DNA of 64,000 bases from CADEGL01 sp050180485 (GTDB lineage: Bacteria; Pseudomonadota; Alphaproteobacteria; CADEGL01). Below, in pieces: positions 1 to 9,282 of the stretch. The stretch is taken from the NCBI GenBank assembly GCA_050180485.1, contig JBFXED010000012.1:1-64000 (forward strand). Reading direction: 5' to 3'. The notes beneath the pieces were generated by a model. That model saw only the letters and a list, made by a program, of their open reading frames with translations. It was not told the DNA's origin and made no database searches. The position numbers and the translations under genes were made by a program. Every line of letters starts with the position of its first letter. Position 1 is the first letter of the stretch.

Positions 1-938
1 AGCTGCTTGGCCGCCGTCTTGGCCGTGCCGCAAAGCTGCAGGTCGATCCACGGGTCCATCTGGGCCGGATCGGCCATCTTCTTCAGGTTGCCGAAGAACT
101 TGCTGAACTGCTCATAGCCCTTCACGTCCTTGTAGAAATCCTTGTCCGCCTCGTAGTGCCGCGCCTGCAGGGCGAAGAATTGCGGCACGTGCGTCTTGAC
201 GATCTTGCGCGCTTCGTCGTCCGTGTCGGCCAGGTAGGCGTGGATCATGATGGTCTTGCGCGCATCCGCGTTTCCGCCGCGCGAGCGCGTGACCTGGCCC
301 CAGGTCTCCAGGACGTTTTTCTGGATGTGCAGCGGAAAGTTGGCCACGACCAGCGGCGGCAGGCCCAATTCGCCCATCACGCCGGCGCTCTGCGGGCTGC
401 CGATCGCGCCATAGATGTTGATTCGCGCGCGATTGGCGTCGGGCCGCATCTTCACCTTGCGGCCCATCTCCAGGAACTTCCCCTGGTATTGGAACGGCTC
501 GCCCGAATGGGCCAGGCGCAGCACGTCGATGGCCTCGATATAGCGGTCGCGTGCCTCTTCTTGGTCGACGCCCCAGGCATCGTATTCCAGCTTCGCCGTG
601 CCGCGCCCGATGCCGAGATGCAGCGGCCCCTCGGACAGGAGCGACAGCATGGCGATCTCCTCGGCGAAGCGGACCGGATGGTACCAAGGCGAGACCAGCA
701 CGCAGGTGCCGAGGCCGAGCCCAGGCACACGCGCCGCGATGTGCGCCATGAACAGGAGCGGGGACGGGGTGGGGAAGTAATCCGTGAAATGGTGCTCGAA
801 GAACCAGGCCGCTTCGTAACCCAGGCGATGGCCCAAAGCGCAGTCGTGGATCACTTCCTGGTACAGTCGGTCGTCCGGCGTGCCCGGCAACTCCACCGGC
901 GCGACGCCAAAGCCAAAATGGATGTTGCGTTGGCTCAC
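1..938 (-). CDS. LLM-class flavin-dependent monooxygenase (3' end outside window)
   Basis: The reverse frame from the GTG at 938 stays open to the window edge and reads as a bacterial-luciferase-like TIM-barrel protein: a short N-terminal strand (IHFGFGVAP), the run AAWFFEHHF, then GLGLGTCVLVSPWYHP and LHLGIGRGT, all typical of the family that uses reduced FMN and O2. About 312 codons are visible; family members are usually 330-400 residues, so the C-terminus is missing. The start is five bases after the stop of the DUF1989 gene, which implies co-transcription. No good ribosome site precedes the GTG, so translational coupling is likely. The substrate cannot be inferred; related enzymes oxidise alkanals, alkanesulfonates, nitriloacetate and similar compounds. 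Confidence 0.85.
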   Translation of the reverse strand, partial: MSQRNIHFGFGVAPVELPGTPDDRLYQEVIHDCALGHRLGYEAAWFFEHHFTDYFPTPSPLLFMAHIAARVPGLGLGTCVLVSPWYHPVRFAEEIAMLSLLSEGPLHLGIGRGTAKLEYDAWGVDQEEARDRYIEAIDVLRLAHSGEPFQYQGKFLEMGRKVKMRPDANRARINIYGAIGSPQSAGVMGELGLPPLVVANFPLHIQKNVLETWGQVTRSRGGNADARKTIMIHAYLADTDDEARKIVKTHVPQFFALQARHYEADKDFYKDVKGYEQFSKFFGNLKKMADPAQMDPWIDLQLCGTAKTAAKQ

Positions 939-943
939 GGCGG

Positions 944-1579
944 TCAGTTTGGCTTCCAGACGACAACCCGGATCGGCGTGGGCTTGCCGCCCGAAGCGGG
1001 GTTGTTCACCTGCGGGCAGTTGGAGATCGCCGCGATCACGTCCATGTCGGCGCGCAAGTCGACATGGTCGCCGGGCTTTGACAGCGAATCCTCGAAGACC
1101 AGATCGGCCAGCGCGTTGCCTTGGCGCACGGGCACGTTCGAGAAAAAATTGAGGTTCGGTACGATGTCGCGCCGACCCAGCCCAAAGCGCGCCAGGACCG
1201 CCAGGAAATTCTCGCGACAACCCGGGACGTTCGGCACGCCATAGAGCATGCGGTTTGACGGCGCGCTGCAACAGCCGCCGATCGTGTCGTGGTGGCCGAC
1301 CGTGTCGCCCACCATGGTCATCAACGGCCGCGCGATGTCGGAATAGAAACTATGGCCCCTGGTAAGAGCCAGGGTGCGCGCTTTCTTGATCGTGTTCGGC
1401 GCGTGATAGCGCTCCAGCGGGTCCTTGGCGTTGTAGCAAAGAAAATCGACGCCCTGCTTTCCCTCCAGGTCGACGATGCGCAGGATATGGCCGCTGGCCA
1501 CCACCGCGCCCCAGTTGCCGCCGGAGGGGACCGTCTCGTCGCTGACGATCCTGCCAGCCGGTGTGCCGGTTGAAGCCAT
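944..1579 (-). CDS. DUF1989 / urea carboxylase-associated family protein
   Basis: 211 residues starting at ATG 1579, with an AAGGAG ribosome site eight bases upstream. The protein matches the DUF1989 family, often annotated as urea-amidolyase- or aminomethyltransferase-associated: it has the GGCCS motif near the middle and the C-terminal NCPQVNNPASGG signature. The biochemical role of the family is not firmly established; members are often found beside urea or guanidine carboxylase genes, but none is visible here. It is followed within five bases by a flavin monooxygenase gene, so the two probably act on one compound. No signal peptide, so cytoplasmic. Confidence 0.8.
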   Translation of the reverse strand: MASTGTPAGRIVSDETVPSGGNWGAVVASGHILRIVDLEGKQGVDFLCYNAKDPLERYHAPNTIKKARTLALTRGHSFYSDIARPLMTMVGDTVGHHDTIGGCCSAPSNRMLYGVPNVPGCRENFLAVLARFGLGRRDIVPNLNFFSNVPVRQGNALADLVFEDSLSKPGDHVDLRADMDVIAAISNCPQVNNPASGGKPTPIRVVVWKPN

Positions 1580-1879
1580 TCCCGCTCTCCTTGTTCTGCT
1601 CCGGACCCAGCATGGTGGCTCCGCGCGCGTGGCGGCAAGGGGAGCGGTGGGCGGATTTTATTGCACTGCAACAAAGTCTTACCGGCAGGGCTGCCATATT
1701 TTCGCCAAAATTTTTCTTGTGTTCGCCATGTGTGGTCGTAGCATTTGCACCGGCCCCACAGTGGCTCGGAGTAGTGTTTCCGACCGTCTAACGATCTGGA
1801 TAACCCCCCGACATTGTGAAGCTGAAAGACCCGCGGCGTCGCCGCGGGACGTAGCAATTGCGAGAAGGACGTTTTTCAA
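1580..1879. promoter_or_regulatory. Divergent intergenic region and cold-shock gene 5' leader
   Basis: 300 bases separate the DUF1989 gene (left, minus) from the cold-shock gene (right, plus). It contains the only AT-rich patch nearby (about 1655-1720). A GC hairpin sits at 1830-1848 (arms CCCGCGG and CCGCGGG, five-base loop), about 30 bases upstream of the cspA start, and an AGAAGGA ribosome site follows at about 1862. A structured leader is typical of cold-shock mRNAs, but I cannot assign promoter boxes with confidence. Confidence 0.45.
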
Positions 1880-2086
1880 ATGCCGAGCGGCACCGTCAAA
1901 TGGTTCAACGCCACCAAAGGCTATGGTTTCATCCAGCCCGACAATGGCGGCAAGGATGTGTTCGTTCACGTGACCGCGCTTGAGAGTTCGGGCATGAAAA
2001 GCTTGAACGAAGGTCAGCGGGTGAACTTCGAGGTCATGTCCGACCGACGCGGCGAAAAGGCCACGACCCTCACCCTCGCCGATTGA
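1880..2086 (+). CDS. cspA: Cold-shock protein, CspA family
   Basis: 68 residues, a single OB-fold cold-shock domain covering the whole protein. RNP1 is seen as GYGFIQP and RNP2 as DVFVHV, and the N-terminus GTVKWFN is the canonical first strand. These proteins bind single-stranded RNA or DNA and act as RNA chaperones in the cytoplasm. The gene is monocistronic: a long leader lies upstream and a hairpin plus T-run lies downstream. Several paralogues per genome are usual in this class, so the precise csp name is arbitrary. Confidence 0.97.
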   Translation: MPSGTVKWFNATKGYGFIQPDNGGKDVFVHVTALESSGMKSLNEGQRVNFEVMSDRRGEKATTLTLAD

Positions 2087-2155
2087 CCGGCGCCGGGCCG
2101 CGTCCAGCGGCTCGGCAAAAGACTGCCGGTGGCGCGCCCGTATTGAAGTGCAAGC

Positions 2156-2190
2156 AAGGCCGCTTGACCGGCGCGGCCTTTCCATCTTTT
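2156..2190 (+). terminator. Rho-independent terminator after the cold-shock gene
   Basis: Arms AAGGCCGC (2156-2163) and GCGGCCTT (2173-2180) pair perfectly around a nine-base loop and are followed by a T-rich run ending about 2192. It lies between cspA and the acyl-CoA synthetase gene and separates their transcripts. Confidence 0.75.
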
Positions 2191-2224
2191 TTCCTCGACT
2201 CCCCCTGACATGAAGGAGCCGGCC

Positions 2225-4315
2225 ATGGCCGTGCACCCGCTCGCGCCTTTGCTCAGCCCTCGCTCCATCGCCATCGTGGGCGCGTCCGAGCGGCCTGGCT
2301 CAGCCGGCAACAACGCCATTCGCGAAGCGCTGCGCGGCGGCTTTGACGGGAAGCTCTTTCCCGTCAACCCGCGTTACAAGGAGATCGACGGAATCCCGTG
2401 CTTTCCGTCCTTGCGCGATCTGCCCAACCGGCCGGACTTGGCCATCCTCCTGCTGGCGAACGACAAGTTGGAAGCCGGGTTGGCCGAAGCCATCGCGGCG
2501 GGCGCCAAGGGCGCCGTCATCCTCGATAGCTGCTTCCTTCCGAACGACACCGATCCGCCTCTGACCGCGCGCTTGGCGCGCATGGCCAACGAGGCGGGCC
2601 TCAAGATCAACGGCGGCAATTGCACGGGCTTCATGAATTTCGAGGCGCGGGTGCGCGCCTGCGCCTTTCCGCCCAGCCATAACATGGAAGCCGGCAACGT
2701 CACCTTCATTTCCCATTCCGGCTCGACCTATGGCGGTTTCACGCGCAACGAGCGGCGTTTGCGCTTCAACCTGATCGTGGCGCCGGGCCAGGAGCTCACC
2801 ACCACGGCCGCGCAATACATGGACTATGCGCTCGAGATGGAAACGACGCGTGCCATCGGCTTGATGCTGGAGCAGGTGCGCGATCCCGACACGTTCCGGG
2901 CGTCGCTGGAGAAGGCAGCCAAGCGCGATATCCCGGTCGTCGCCATCAAGCTGGCGCGCAGCGAATACGGCAAGAAGCTCGCGCTTTCGCATTCCGGCGC
3001 CCTGGCCGGTAACGCCGCAGCCTACGATGCGCTGTTCGATCGCTACGGCGTCATCCGCGCCGAGGACATCGACGAGATGGTCGGCACGCTGATGCTATTC
3101 GGCGAAGGCAAGCGCGCGAAGAAAGGCGGCCTGGCGGCCGTGCACGATTCGGGTGGCGAACGCGAGCTGGCCGTCGACACGGCCGAACAGATGGGCGTGC
3201 CTTACGCGCAAATCTCGCCGCCGACGGTTGCCCGCCTGCGCAAGCAACTCGCGCCCGCTTTGGCACCGGTCAACCCGGTTGATTTCTACAGCACGCCGCA
3301 TACGGCGCATGATGATTTGAAGGAAAGCATGCGCGCGTTACTGGATGACGAGGACAGCGCACTCGGCATGTTCTTCGGCAACATGGTCTCGATCTTTCCC
3401 GCCTATGAAGACGCCGGCAATGTGATGGTCGAGCTGGCGAACAGTCAGGACAAGCCGGTGGCAATCGGTTGCATGTTCGCAGCTTCCGACCACGGCGATA
3501 TCGCTCTGCGCGTCTCCAAACTCGGCGTACCTGTGATCTACGGTGTCATCCCGGCCTTGAAGGCCGCGCGAAACCTGATGCGGCATCGGGACATGCGCGC
3601 GCGTCCGCCGATCGGTACACCGCCCACCGCGCCGGAAGCAGTGGTGAAGAAATGGCACGCGCGGCTGGAGAAGGGCGGCGCGTTGGACGAGGGCGAAAGC
3701 CTGGCGCTGTTGTCCGATTTCGGCGTACCCGTGCAGCCGCACAAGATCGTCGAGACCGAGAAAGACGTGCTCGCGGCGGCGGACGCGCTCGGCTATCCGG
3801 CGGTGCTCAAGACCGCCATGCCCGGTATCCTGCATAAGTCCGACAAGGGCGGCGTGAAGCTGCGTCTAGTGGACAAGCAAGCCGTTGCCGCCGCCTATGC
3901 GGAGCTTGCGCGCAGCCTGGGACCGCGCGTCCTGGTCGCCAAGATGGCCGATCCCGGTGTCGAGACCGTGTTGGGCGTGGTCAACGACGAGGCGTTCGGG
4001 CCGCTGATCATGGCGGGCACGGGTGGCATCCTGGTCGAGGTGCTGAAGGACGTGCGCTTCGCGTTGGCGCCGTTCGACGCGGTCACCGCGCGACGCGTGA
4101 TCGACGGGCTCAAGGTCAAGCCGCTGCTCGACGGCGTGCGTGGTCAGAAGGCGGCCGACTTGGCCAGCTTCGCCGATGCGCTGGCGCGCCTGTCCGGGCT
4201 GGCCATTGCGTTGAAGGACGTGCTGGCGGAGATCGACGTCAATCCGTTCCTGGTCGGGCCCAAGGGGGCGGTCGCGCTCGACGCGCTGGTGGTGCCGAAG
4301 AAAGTGGGCGCCTGA
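2225..4315 (+). CDS. NDP-forming acyl-CoA synthetase (acetate-CoA ligase family)
   Basis: 696 residues from ATG 2225, which has AAGGAG six bases upstream; the in-frame ATG at 2210 would place that site inside the coding region. Order of domains: CoA-binding Rossmann domain (about 5-130, beginning LLSPRSIAIVGAS), succinyl-CoA-ligase-like domain (about 150-290, with the SHSGALAG loop that carries the phosphorylated histidine in this family), a second ligase domain, and a C-terminal ATP-grasp domain (about 470-696). The family joins a carboxylic acid to CoA with formation of NDP and phosphate, or runs in reverse. Full length and single polypeptide, as in bacterial forms. Acyl specificity is unknown. 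No GNAT domain, so not a Pat-type lysine acetyltransferase. Confidence 0.9.
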   Translation: MAVHPLAPLLSPRSIAIVGASERPGSAGNNAIREALRGGFDGKLFPVNPRYKEIDGIPCFPSLRDLPNRPDLAILLLANDKLEAGLAEAIAAGAKGAVILDSCFLPNDTDPPLTARLARMANEAGLKINGGNCTGFMNFEARVRACAFPPSHNMEAGNVTFISHSGSTYGGFTRNERRLRFNLIVAPGQELTTTAAQYMDYALEMETTRAIGLMLEQVRDPDTFRASLEKAAKRDIPVVAIKLARSEYGKKLALSHSGALAGNAAAYDALFDRYGVIRAEDIDEMVGTLMLFGEGKRAKKGGLAAVHDSGGERELAVDTAEQMGVPYAQISPPTVARLRKQLAPALAPVNPVDFYSTPHTAHDDLKESMRALLDDEDSALGMFFGNMVSIFPAYEDAGNVMVELANSQDKPVAIGCMFAASDHGDIALRVSKLGVPVIYGVIPALKAARNLMRHRDMRARPPIGTPPTAPEAVVKKWHARLEKGGALDEGESLALLSDFGVPVQPHKIVETEKDVLAAADALGYPAVLKTAMPGILHKSDKGGVKLRLVDKQAVAAAYAELARSLGPRVLVAKMADPGVETVLGVVNDEAFGPLIMAGTGGILVEVLKDVRFALAPFDAVTARRVIDGLKVKPLLDGVRGQKAADLASFADALARLSGLAIALKDVLAEIDVNPFLVGPKGAVALDALVVPKKVGA

Positions 4316-4318
4316 GGT

Positions 4319-5068
4319 CTAGTCGAACCCATTCAAGGCGAGCACCAGCGTCCGAAAGCTGAGCAGGATCACTAGAAATCCAACCGCGATCATCAGGAAT
4401 CGCGGCTTGATGCGTTTCACGGCATAAGCGGCGATCGGTGCGGCCAGCGCGCCGCCCACGATCAGCCCCGCGACGATCTGCCAGTGGTCGATACCGATCG
4501 TGGCCACGAATGTTACCGAGATTGCCGCGCTGACGAAAAACTCGGACAGTACGACCGAGCCGACGGCCCGATGGGGCATGTGTCCGTGCACAAGAAGGGT
4601 GGTGGTCACGACCGGACCCCAGCCGCCGCCGCCGGCGGCATCGAGAAAGCCGCCTCCAATGCCCAGCGGCCACAGACGGCGCGCATGATGGCGGGGCTGT
4701 CGTCCGAGAATACCCCGCCGCAGGATCACCGCGCCCAGGATTAGCAGATAAATCGCCACGGCCGGCTTTACGATGTCGCCGGGAACTTGGGTCAAGACAT
4801 ACGCGCCAACAATTCCGCCCAGGACGCCGGATATAGCCAGCGGCACGAACAGGCGTCGATCGACATTGCCCTGGAATGCGTGCGACGTGCCCGAGACACC
4901 GGTGATGACGACTTCGGCCGCATGGACGGAGGCGCTGGCCATGGCGGGCGGTAACCCCATTGAGAGCAGAAACGTCGTCGAGATCACGCCATAGGCCATA
5001 CCAAGGGCGCCATCGACCATCTGGGCGCAAAACCCGAGAATGGCGTACTCCACGAACGTCAGTTCCAT
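4319..5068 (-). CDS. TauE/SafE family membrane permease
   Basis: 249 residues with about eight hydrophobic segments. The N-terminal half contains GALGMAYGVISTTFLL and the second half GGGFLDAAGGGGWGPV, the duplicated glycine-rich motifs of TauE/SafE proteins. The family is implicated in sulfite, sulfoacetate or other organic-anion export across the inner membrane. Start may be ATG 5068 or the GTG at 5074, which overlaps the TGA of the upstream VOC gene by four bases, so the two are coupled. The convergent synthetase gene stops three bases from this stop. The transported substrate is unknown. Confidence 0.88.
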   Translation of the reverse strand: MELTFVEYAILGFCAQMVDGALGMAYGVISTTFLLSMGLPPAMASASVHAAEVVITGVSGTSHAFQGNVDRRLFVPLAISGVLGGIVGAYVLTQVPGDIVKPAVAIYLLILGAVILRRGILGRQPRHHARRLWPLGIGGGFLDAAGGGGWGPVVTTTLLVHGHMPHRAVGSVVLSEFFVSAAISVTFVATIGIDHWQIVAGLIVGGALAAPIAAYAVKRIKPRFLMIAVGFLVILLSFRTLVLALNGFD

Positions 5069-5070
5069 CG

Positions 5071-5490
5071 TCACGTCACGATCGGTGGGCCTTTCAGCTC
5101 AACCGTGTTGCCGTCGGGGTCCTGCAGGTAGATCGAAGGGCCGAAGCCGCCCGCGCCGTAGCGGGTCTCGGTCGGACCGGCTTGAATGCCGTGCTGGGCC
5201 AGGTGCTTGCGCAGGGTGGCTTCGTTGAAGCGCTCGATGGCCAGGCAGAAATGATCCAGGTTGCGGCCCTCACGCGCGGGTGCCGCGCCACCCGCGGCGC
5301 CGAGCGGGCCGTCCAGCGTGACCAGGTCGATCAGAGTCTGGCCCGCCCGAAGCTGGATCAAGCCGAGATCGTCCCGCCGCCGTTCCACGGTGCAGCCCAG
5401 CACGTTGCAATAGAAACGAATCATGCGGTCCGCGTTGTCGGTGCGGAGCACGAGATGATCCAGGCCCTTGAGGCGAATCGGCGGCGCCAT
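5071..5490 (-). CDS. VOC (glyoxalase/dioxygenase fold) protein
   Basis: 139 residues from ATG 5490. One vicinal-oxygen-chelate module is visible: LDHLVLRTDN at the start (first metal-side histidine), LDHFCLAIE in the middle, and PSIYLQDPDGNTVELK at the end carrying the last glutamate. The small single-domain form dimerises to build one or two metal sites. The gene directly precedes and overlaps a TauE-type exporter, which suggests a detoxification or aromatic/organic-acid pair. Substrate not recognisable. Confidence 0.85.
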   Translation of the reverse strand: MAPPIRLKGLDHLVLRTDNADRMIRFYCNVLGCTVERRRDDLGLIQLRAGQTLIDLVTLDGPLGAAGGAAPAREGRNLDHFCLAIERFNEATLRKHLAQHGIQAGPTETRYGAGGFGPSIYLQDPDGNTVELKGPPIVT

Positions 5491-5529
5491 GGGGCCAGAT
5501 TGCCGCAAAAGCGGCAGGGGGCAAAGGCC

Positions 5530-6444
5530 TTACGGTTTGGGTAGAAGCACAGGCAAGTATTCTGCCGTGGCGTCCCCAAGCAGGTCGCGCTCCATGCGGG
5601 ATTCCTTGTCGAAGAAGGCCATGGCGATGGCACGGTCGAGTAGGATCGAGCCCAGCAGGTCGAGCGCTTTGGCCTCCTCGAAAACGCTTTCGGCGTAGAT
5701 CAGCCGCTTACCGTCGGCATCCGGGCCCATGGCGCGCTTGAAATAGGAGTATTGCAGGTTGTCCACGCGCGCCTGCCGCACACCGAACACGACCACATAG
5801 GCGCGCGACCAGGCATCTTCGCCCATCGCGGCGCGGAACTGCCGCGTCGCGCGGTTCAGCCCATCAAGTTGCGCGCGCGCGGCCTCGCGCGCCGCTGACA
5901 TCACTGCCGGCTCCAGACTGCGCGCTAGCACCGTCACGGCGACAGGATCGAAGCGCTGGGTGGCGCGCGTTTCGTCGATCAACCGAAGGGACGAGGCGAT
6001 GACGGTGTCGAGTGTCGGCCGCAAATCGGCCGGGATCTCGAGGGAGGGCAGGGCGTCGCGCGCCGCGACGACCAAGGCGCGATATTCCTCCAAGGTATGA
6101 AGCGCATCGGCCGGGAGCGGCCTATCGCCGTACCGCGACGACATCACGAAAAGCGTCAATGGAATATGGGAGATGGACTTGAGCCGATGATAGAGCGGCG
6201 GGGTGAACGGTTCCTCGTGGCGCTCGCCCTTGTGCAAGAGGACCAGCGTCTCGAACTCAACCAGAATGACCGGATCGGTACGCCCGAGAGTTGCCGCGCG
6301 GGAATCGCCGTAGTGCGAACGGAACGCGGCGTTGAGCCGGTCGAGCGCTTCCGAGCCCGCGCTTTGGGCGGCGGCCGGGGCGGCGAAACCGGCAAAGCCG
6401 GCGCATAGGAGAAGCGCGGCCAAGCCGGCGCGGACGCGTGTCAT
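5530..6444 (-). CDS. Secreted protein of unknown function
   Basis: 304 residues from ATG 6444 with GGAGGGCA upstream. Residues 1-26 form a clear Sec signal peptide ending AAPAAAQ. The mature part is mostly alpha-helical, rich in Ala, Leu and Arg, and has no cysteines or lipobox, so it should be a soluble periplasmic protein. No catalytic motif of a known family is recognised. The gene stands alone between the VOC gene (same strand) and a divergent ThDP-enzyme gene. Confidence 0.75.
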   Translation of the reverse strand: MTRVRAGLAALLLCAGFAGFAAPAAAQSAGSEALDRLNAAFRSHYGDSRAATLGRTDPVILVEFETLVLLHKGERHEEPFTPPLYHRLKSISHIPLTLFVMSSRYGDRPLPADALHTLEEYRALVVAARDALPSLEIPADLRPTLDTVIASSLRLIDETRATQRFDPVAVTVLARSLEPAVMSAAREAARAQLDGLNRATRQFRAAMGEDAWSRAYVVVFGVRQARVDNLQYSYFKRAMGPDADGKRLIYAESVFEEAKALDLLGSILLDRAIAMAFFDKESRMERDLLGDATAEYLPVLLPKP

Positions 6445-6536
6445 GAATTGCCCTCCGATACGGGAAGCCCCGGTCGTCTTGCCACTTTCGCGAGGCGACG
6501 CGCAATATGCCGAACGGTATCAAAAAGGGGGACGTC

Positions 6537-8285
6537 ATGGCGCCTGAGGCAGTAGAGAAGCCGAGCGGCATGGCTGCGGGGTCTAACCGCACCGTCGCGC
6601 ACCTGGTGCTGGCCGCGCTCAAGCGTCACGGCGTGGAGGTGCTGATCGGCCAAAGCGCGCCGACCCGCTTGTTCCTGCTGGGTCCCGAATACGGCATCAA
6701 GCCGGTGATGATGCGCACCGAGAAGGCCGGCGCGATGATCGCCGACGGTTACGCGCGCATCGCGCGCAAGGTGGCCGTGGTCACCGCCATCGCGGGGCCC
6801 GGCGCGGCGCTCTTGGTGCCGGGCCTGGGCGAAGCCTTCAAGGCCTCGATTCCCGTTGTGGCCTTCGTGCAGGACGTGCCGCGCAACCAGACCGACAAGA
6901 ACCCCTCTCAGGAATTCGACCATCTCGATCTGTTCAAGCCCTGCGCCAAGTTCGTGCGCCGGGTCGATCGCGCCGACCGCGTCGAGGACTATATCGACAT
7001 GGCCTTTGCCGTGGCGTCGAGCGGAAGGCCCGGCCCGGTCGTGCTCATGCTGCCGCCCGATCTGTTCGAGGATGCGGCGCCGCCCTCGGGCAAGCGCGTG
7101 GCCTCGCTCGGTTCCTATCCCATCGACCGTATGCTGGCCGATCCGCAGGCCATCGAGGCCGCGGCGGAGCTGATCGCCTCGGCGAAGAACCCCATCGTCG
7201 TCGCGGGCGGCGGCGTGCATGTCTCGGAAGCCTACGACCAGTTGGCGCGATTGCAGGAGGTGGCATGCCTGCCCGTCGCGACCACCACCATGGGCAAGGG
7301 CGCGGTCGCGGAGACACATCCGCTGTCGCTTGGCGTGGTCGGTTACGTCATGGGCAAGCGCGCCTCCAGTCGGCCGCACAAACCCATCATCCAACGCGCC
7401 GACCTGGTCTTCCTGATCGGCAACCGCACCAACCAGAACGGCACGGACGGCTGGTCGCTCTTTCCCAAGGATGCCAAGTTCATCCATCTCGACGTCGATT
7501 CGCTCGAAGTGGGGCGCAACTACGAGGCCGCCGTGCGTCTCGTGGGCGACGCCAAGCTGACGCTGCACGCGCTCAACACCGCGCTGGAGCGGCGCAATCT
7601 CAAGACGCGCGAATCCGCCCGCGCGGGTCTGGAGAAGGAGATCGCGAAAGGGCGCGAGGAGTATCTGCGCGAGACGGCCAGCGTGCGAGAAAGCAAAAGT
7701 TCGCCCATCCGCCCCGAGCGCGTCCTGATGGAAATGGCCAAGGTCATCACGCCGGATACCATCGTGATCGGCGACGCCAGCTATTCCACCATCTGGGTCG
7801 CCAACTATCTGCGCGCGCAGCGCGGCGGCCAGCGTTTCATCACGCCGCGTGGGTTGGCCGGCATCGGCTGGGGTTTTCCGCTGGCGCTCGGCGCCAAGCT
7901 GGCCGCGCCCGACCGACCGGTGCTCTATCTCGGCGGCGACGGCGCCTTCGCCCATGCGTGGGCTGAACTGGAGACGGCGCGCCGTCACGGCATTCGCCTC
8001 ACCGCGGTGATCCTGAACAACCAGGTGCTGGGTTACGAGAAGGATGCCGAGGACGTGCATTTCGGCCAGCACACCGACGGCTGCCACTTCGAGGCTGTCG
8101 ATCACGCGGCCATCGCGCGCGCCTGCGGCTGGAACGGCGTGCGGATCGATGATGCGGCGGCGCTGCTGCCCGCGCTTCAAGCCGCCATGACCTCGGAGCG
8201 GCAGACGCTGCTCGATGTGGTGGCGGATCCGGCGGCCTATCCGCCGCTCACCTCCTTCGACGGGAAGCTGCCCGACGTGGATTGA
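6537..8285 (+). CDS. Thiamine-diphosphate-dependent enzyme, acetolactate-synthase-like
   Basis: 582 residues from ATG 6537, preceded by AAGGGGG; an upstream ATG at 6507 lacks a site. Three domains are visible: PYR domain (about 15-180, with the ThDP-activating glutamate in MRTEKAGAMIADGYAR), central domain (about 190-330), and PP domain (about 375-570) with the GDG...NN cofactor motif (GGDGAFAHAWAE and ILNNQ). Acetolactate synthase, glyoxylate carboligase, oxalyl-CoA decarboxylase and sulfoacetaldehyde acetyltransferase share this layout. No small regulatory subunit lies nearby, so a catabolic carboligase or decarboxylase is more likely than valine biosynthesis. An SDR gene follows 31 bases later in the same direction. 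Confidence 0.87.
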   Translation: MAPEAVEKPSGMAAGSNRTVAHLVLAALKRHGVEVLIGQSAPTRLFLLGPEYGIKPVMMRTEKAGAMIADGYARIARKVAVVTAIAGPGAALLVPGLGEAFKASIPVVAFVQDVPRNQTDKNPSQEFDHLDLFKPCAKFVRRVDRADRVEDYIDMAFAVASSGRPGPVVLMLPPDLFEDAAPPSGKRVASLGSYPIDRMLADPQAIEAAAELIASAKNPIVVAGGGVHVSEAYDQLARLQEVACLPVATTTMGKGAVAETHPLSLGVVGYVMGKRASSRPHKPIIQRADLVFLIGNRTNQNGTDGWSLFPKDAKFIHLDVDSLEVGRNYEAAVRLVGDAKLTLHALNTALERRNLKTRESARAGLEKEIAKGREEYLRETASVRESKSSPIRPERVLMEMAKVITPDTIVIGDASYSTIWVANYLRAQRGGQRFITPRGLAGIGWGFPLALGAKLAAPDRPVLYLGGDGAFAHAWAELETARRHGIRLTAVILNNQVLGYEKDAEDVHFGQHTDGCHFEAVDHAAIARACGWNGVRIDDAAALLPALQAAMTSERQTLLDVVADPAAYPPLTSFDGKLPDVD

Positions 8286-8316
8286 CCGAAACAACAAACG
8301 GCATTGGAGAGAAGCA

Positions 8317-9072
8317 ATGGGACAATATGACGGCAAGGTCGCGATGATCACGGGTTCGGGCAGCGGCATCGGCCGCGCGACCGCGTTGATCATGGCCGAG
8401 CGCGGCGCCGATCTGGTCATCCACGACGTCAACGAAAAGGGCGCCAACGAGACGGCCGAGAAGGTCAAGGCACTGGGCCGCAAGGCCAAGGTCTGGGTCG
8501 CCGACGTCTCGAACGTGGCGGCCATGAAGAAGGTCGTGGCCGAGGCCGAGAAGCACTACGGCAAGATCGACGTGCTGGTGAACAACGCCGGCGTGGCCTC
8601 CGACCGTTGCCCCATCGAGGAGGTGACGGAAGCGATGTTCGACCGCTCGATGTCGATCCACGTGAAAGGCACGATGTTCACGACCCAGGCCGTGATCCCG
8701 GGCATGAAGCAGCGCCGCTACGGCAAGATCGTGAACATCTCCTCGATCCAGGGCACCGTCGGCTCGCCAAACGGCGCGACCTACAACGGCGCCAAGGGCG
8801 CCGTGCTGGCCATGGCCAAAGGCTGGGCCAAGGAGTTCGCGCCCTGGAATATCGCCGTCAACGTTGTGGCGCCCGGCCACTGCCTGACGCCCATGCCGAT
8901 GTCCAAGGACAGCCCCGAGGTGTTGGCCCAGAAAGCGAAAGGCATTCCGTTCCAACGCTATGGCCAGCCGGAGGAGATGGGTTACGCCATCGCCTATCTC
9001 TGTTCGCCGGAGGCCGATTTCGTCACCGGCCAGGTGATCAGTCCCAATGGGGGTTATACCATCGTCGGATAG
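8317..9072 (+). CDS. Short-chain dehydrogenase/reductase
   Basis: 251 residues from ATG 8317 with GGAGAGAAG upstream. Classical SDR: cofactor loop TGSGSGIGRA near residue 12, NNAG near 89, Ser in NISSIQG, then YNGAK, giving a complete Ser-Tyr-Lys set. The acidic residue after the second strand (VIHDVNE) suggests NAD preference. It belongs to the FabG-like group and is not close to the four SDRs at 17527-20457. Being 31 bases after a ThDP enzyme, it could reduce the hydroxyketone or aldehyde produced by that enzyme. This role is inference. Confidence 0.92.
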   Translation: MGQYDGKVAMITGSGSGIGRATALIMAERGADLVIHDVNEKGANETAEKVKALGRKAKVWVADVSNVAAMKKVVAEAEKHYGKIDVLVNNAGVASDRCPIEEVTEAMFDRSMSIHVKGTMFTTQAVIPGMKQRRYGKIVNISSIQGTVGSPNGATYNGAKGAVLAMAKGWAKEFAPWNIAVNVVAPGHCLTPMPMSKDSPEVLAQKAKGIPFQRYGQPEEMGYAIAYLCSPEADFVTGQVISPNGGYTIVG

Positions 9073-9240
9073 CGAGCCCCGGGAAACAGGCGCATGCTTC
9101 TTTTCGTGAACCTGCCCTGACACGACGGCGTTCACCGCACGTGGCGGCCAAGCCGGTCACGCAAGAGCTGCCGCACTCCGTGCGGCAACCGGGCGGATGG
9201 ATCGTAGCCATGGACGGTCCCAGCCCTCGCGAAAGCGGAA

Positions 9241-9272
9241 AGAGAGCCGCCCTTTAAGGGCGGCTCTCGTTA
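9241..9272. terminator. Bidirectional terminator between convergent genes
   Basis: A near-perfect hairpin with arms AGAGCCGCCCTT (9241-9252) and AAGGGCGGCTCT (9254-9265). It is followed on the plus strand by CGTTATTT and flanked on the other side by a purine run that reads as CTCTTTCC on the minus strand. It lies between the converging SDR and M24 genes. Confidence 0.75.
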
Positions 9273-9282
9273 TTTGGCCGCC

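Noticed and set aside
156..1244. 362-codon open frame on the plus strand
   Set aside because: Antisense to the flavin monooxygenase and DUF1989 genes, which carry family motifs.
6441..8525. 694-codon open frame on the minus strand
   Set aside because: Antisense to the ThDP enzyme and the start of the SDR; composition is that of complementary codons.
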